A stretch of 7,529 nt of DNA, taken from assembly GCA_030643345.1 (NCBI GenBank), contig DAOWMA010000090.1:1-7529 (forward strand), written 5' to 3'. This DNA comes from Spirochaetaceae bacterium (GTDB lineage: Bacteria; Spirochaetota; Spirochaetia; B11-G9). A program made the translations under genes and the position numbers. Positions 5,926 through 7,529 of the stretch are shown piece by piece; the stretch's first letter is position 1; each line of letters starts with the position of its first letter. The notes beneath the pieces were generated by a model, which was not told where the DNA came from, did no database searches, and was given only the letters and a program-made list of their open reading frames with translations.

Positions 5926-5958
5926 AAGCGCACAGCATTATTCTGCTGTGCGTTTTTT
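5926..5958 (+). terminator. Rho-independent terminator of the TRAP operon
   Basis: CGCACAGCA (5929-5937) pairs with TGCTGTGCG (5944-5952) around loop TTATTC and is followed by six T residues (5953-5958). Bases 5926-5928 extend the stem by pairing with the start of the T run. On the minus strand the hairpin lacks a following T run, so it is a poor terminator for the convergent MATE gene, although it may still protect that transcript's 3' end. Confidence 0.9.
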
Positions 5959-6019
5959 CATGCTGTAAACCACAAACAACAGGCAACAACAGCCTCAATT
6001 GCTATAGATTTCTCTGAAA

Positions 6020-7405
6020 TCATGATTGATCACTTTTCTCCAATTCAACATGAAGCCATTTTTTTGATAAAAACCCAACAAACAGAATGAACGCATGGAA
6101 AACCTGATAAAATGCAAATCCAATCCAGGCACCATAGATACCTGCATTAAAAATAAAAACAAGAACCAGGGTTAAACCAATAATAAAAATCATATTAGTT
6201 GTAAATTCAGAGAACAGCACGTACCGCCCCCATCCATTTCCACCAAAAATAATTTCAAATGAATACCCCATTACTTCGATAAAGAAAAACACTGCAAAAA
6301 AATAAAGGGCTTTTACTCCAATTGTTATAGTCCGGGTATCTTTTACAAATATACCCACTATGGACTCCGGGAAAAAAATTACAGATAAAACCACAACAGT
6401 TCCAATAATAGAGGCTATTTTTTGACATCCATGGACAATTTTTACTGCATCATCCTTCTTCCCGGCACCCAAAGAATTCCCCACAAGAATAGCAGATCCC
6501 TGGGCAAAACCCCCTACCAGGGTTTTATTTATTCGAAAAATTGAAAATATAACATGGGTCGCTGCCAAATAGATCGTTCCTATGTAACCAATAATAGATT
6601 CGTATACAAGAAAAACTGTAAGAGCAACTATATTTTGCACAGTAATAGGTAGAAAAATTTTAAGCATATTTTTCATTACAGTCAGGTCTATAAGCTTAAA
6701 ACGGAGAATCTCATAAGATTTAATATTTTTCCCAAGGGACAGTACAGTAAAAAGATAGGTTAACTGACAAAAACCGGCCAAAACTGTTCCTATTGCAGCA
6801 CCCCGGATTCCGAAAGCAGGAAACCCCAGCTTTCCAAATATAAATATATAGTTAAACAGAATATTTAGAAGGCTTCCCCCGACATTGGATATCATAATAT
6901 TTTTTGTTCTGTTTATTCCTCCAAGAAAACCTGATATGGATGTCATAATACCGGCAAATGGAAGTACCCACCTGAAAATAGAAATATACTGTAATGATAA
7001 AGGGAGGAGTTCCGGATCTTTTATAAGGATATATAGTATGGGTTTTGCAGAAAAAGAAAAAATCAGTCCAAGAACTCCCATAAAAACACCTACGACAATA
7101 CCATTATCCAGAGACAACCCTGTCTTTACAGCCAATCTATCCTGTTCTTCTTTATTACTTTCAGATTGTTGTTTTCCAAATCTTCTTGAAGAGATGGCCT
7201 GAGTGCCTATAAGAACAGGCCATACAAAAGTAAAGAGTATCCCTGTATACAGACCAGCTATTGCAATTGCTGCAAGACTACTGGTACCAAGTCTGCCAAC
7301 CATTATAGTATCAGCAAGTTGAAGCAGGTAAAAAGAGAAGTTACCGGCAAAAAGAGGGAGCCCCAGTCTAAAAATTCTAATAACAGGTAATTGGGACTTA
7401 TTCAT
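6020..7405 (-). CDS. MATE-family multidrug/cation efflux protein
   Basis: Inner-membrane antiporter of the MATE (NorM/DinF-like) family, which expels organic cations or other compounds in exchange for Na+ or H+; the substrate here is unknown. The 461 residues and 12 predicted hydrophobic segments are the family norm. The two pseudo-symmetric halves are visible. In the N half are RLGLPLFAGN (13-22), LADTIMVGRLG (30-40, Asp32), the SRRFGKQQ loop (73-80) and FPAFGIRGAAIGTVLA (195-210). In the C half are LPITVQNIV (252-260), GGFAQGSAILVGNSLGAGKKDDA (298-320) and NAGIYGAWIGFAFYQ (420-434), with a short hydrophilic tail. The ATG at 7405 is the natural start, placing the first helix directly after a short N-terminus. 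No Shine-Dalgarno is visible. It is convergent with the TRAP operon, 135 bases between the stops, so a functional link is not implied. No terminator with a T run is seen after its stop. Confidence 0.94.
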   Translation of the reverse strand: MNKSQLPVIRIFRLGLPLFAGNFSFYLLQLADTIMVGRLGTSSLAAIAIAGLYTGILFTFVWPVLIGTQAISSRRFGKQQSESNKEEQDRLAVKTGLSLDNGIVVGVFMGVLGLIFSFSAKPILYILIKDPELLPLSLQYISIFRWVLPFAGIMTSISGFLGGINRTKNIMISNVGGSLLNILFNYIFIFGKLGFPAFGIRGAAIGTVLAGFCQLTYLFTVLSLGKNIKSYEILRFKLIDLTVMKNMLKIFLPITVQNIVALTVFLVYESIIGYIGTIYLAATHVIFSIFRINKTLVGGFAQGSAILVGNSLGAGKKDDAVKIVHGCQKIASIIGTVVVLSVIFFPESIVGIFVKDTRTITIGVKALYFFAVFFFIEVMGYSFEIIFGGNGWGRYVLFSEFTTNMIFIIGLTLVLVFIFNAGIYGAWIGFAFYQVFHAFILFVGFLSKKWLHVELEKSDQS

Positions 7406-7409
7406 ATTT

Positions 7410-7441
7410 GGGAATATATACGATCAGTAATAATTATTATA
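7410..7441 (-). promoter_or_regulatory. Candidate MATE promoter region with palindrome
   Basis: On the minus strand a consensus -10 hexamer TATAAT lies at 7436-7441 and overlaps a perfect 12-base palindrome TAATAATTATTA (7428-7439), a possible operator. A second -10-like TATATT ends 7 bases before the MATE ATG. No convincing -35 box was found at 16-18 bases from either, so promoter identity is uncertain. Confidence 0.3.
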
Positions 7442-7529
7442 TACTGAACTTAGTGAAACCATTTTTTTTATTCCTTTTTGTTTTTAACTCTTTTATTACC
7501 TTAACTGCTGGACCGGCTATGCAGCCCTA
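7442..7529. other. Right-edge intergenic sequence, no gene recognised
   Basis: These 88 bases contain T-rich tracts on the plus strand (7461-7495). There is no supported reading frame: the longest open stretch on the minus strand (7526 down to 7440) begins after a stop codon and has no start codon. A gene may begin or end just outside the window, but nothing here identifies it. Confidence 0.5.

Noticed and set aside
5902..6090. Plus-strand reading frame of 62 codons after the permease
   Set aside because: It runs straight through the rho-independent terminator and into the antisense of the MATE C-terminus, with no Shine-Dalgarno.
6885..7202. Plus-strand reading frame of 105 codons
   Set aside because: It is antisense to the MATE gene, whose family motifs occupy the same bases.
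7440..7526. Minus-strand open stretch at the right edge that reads like a plausible protein C-terminus (GCIAGPAVKVIKELK...)
   Set aside because: It directly follows an in-frame TAG at 7527-7529 and contains no ATG, GTG or TTG, so it cannot be the end of a gene from outside the window nor start inside it.

Overview
The window is AT-rich bacterial DNA (I estimate under 40% G+C) with densely packed genes and no phage, insertion-sequence, CRISPR or rRNA signal. A TAXI-type TRAP uptake system with a fused 4TM/12TM permease, tRNAs without encoded CCA, and an A+T-rich background with mixed Shine-Dalgarno usage would fit a spirochaete such as Spirochaeta/Treponema relatives. An anaerobic Gram-negative-type or clostridial host cannot be excluded from this sequence alone, so the taxonomic call is weak.

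Layout, left to right. (1) 1-636, minus strand: most of an endonuclease III gene (nth), running off the left edge only a few residues before its expected end; catalytic Lys and Asp and the 4Fe-4S cysteine motif are all present. (2) 746-946, plus strand: a tRNA-Pro(TGG)/tRNA-Arg(TCT) pair behind a good sigma70-type promoter. (3) 1111-2496, minus strand: an aldo/keto reductase followed by a small charged protein of unknown function. (4) 2497-2749: the control region between the divergent reductase and TRAP genes, with promoters on both strands and a cluster of inverted and direct repeats in the TRAP leader. (5) 2750-5884, plus strand: TAXI solute-binding protein and fused TRAP permease, separated by a strong terminator-like hairpin and closed by a canonical terminator. 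(6) 6020-7405, minus strand: a MATE-family efflux protein convergent with the TRAP operon. (7) 7406-7529: MATE upstream region.

How it works together: the binding protein captures a solute in the periplasm and hands it to the ion-gradient-driven permease. The hairpin between the two genes probably sets binding protein in excess over permease. The divergent reductase could act on a carbonyl compound related to the imported solute, but this rests only on adjacency. Nth, the tRNAs and MATE are ordinary stand-alone functions.

I found no wholly new system. The parts most worth a second look are the repeat-rich TRAP leader, the hairpin between binding protein and permease, a reductase promoter that predicts a leaderless mRNA, and the unrecognised 108-residue protein. 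No gene-free stretch exceeds 300 bases.
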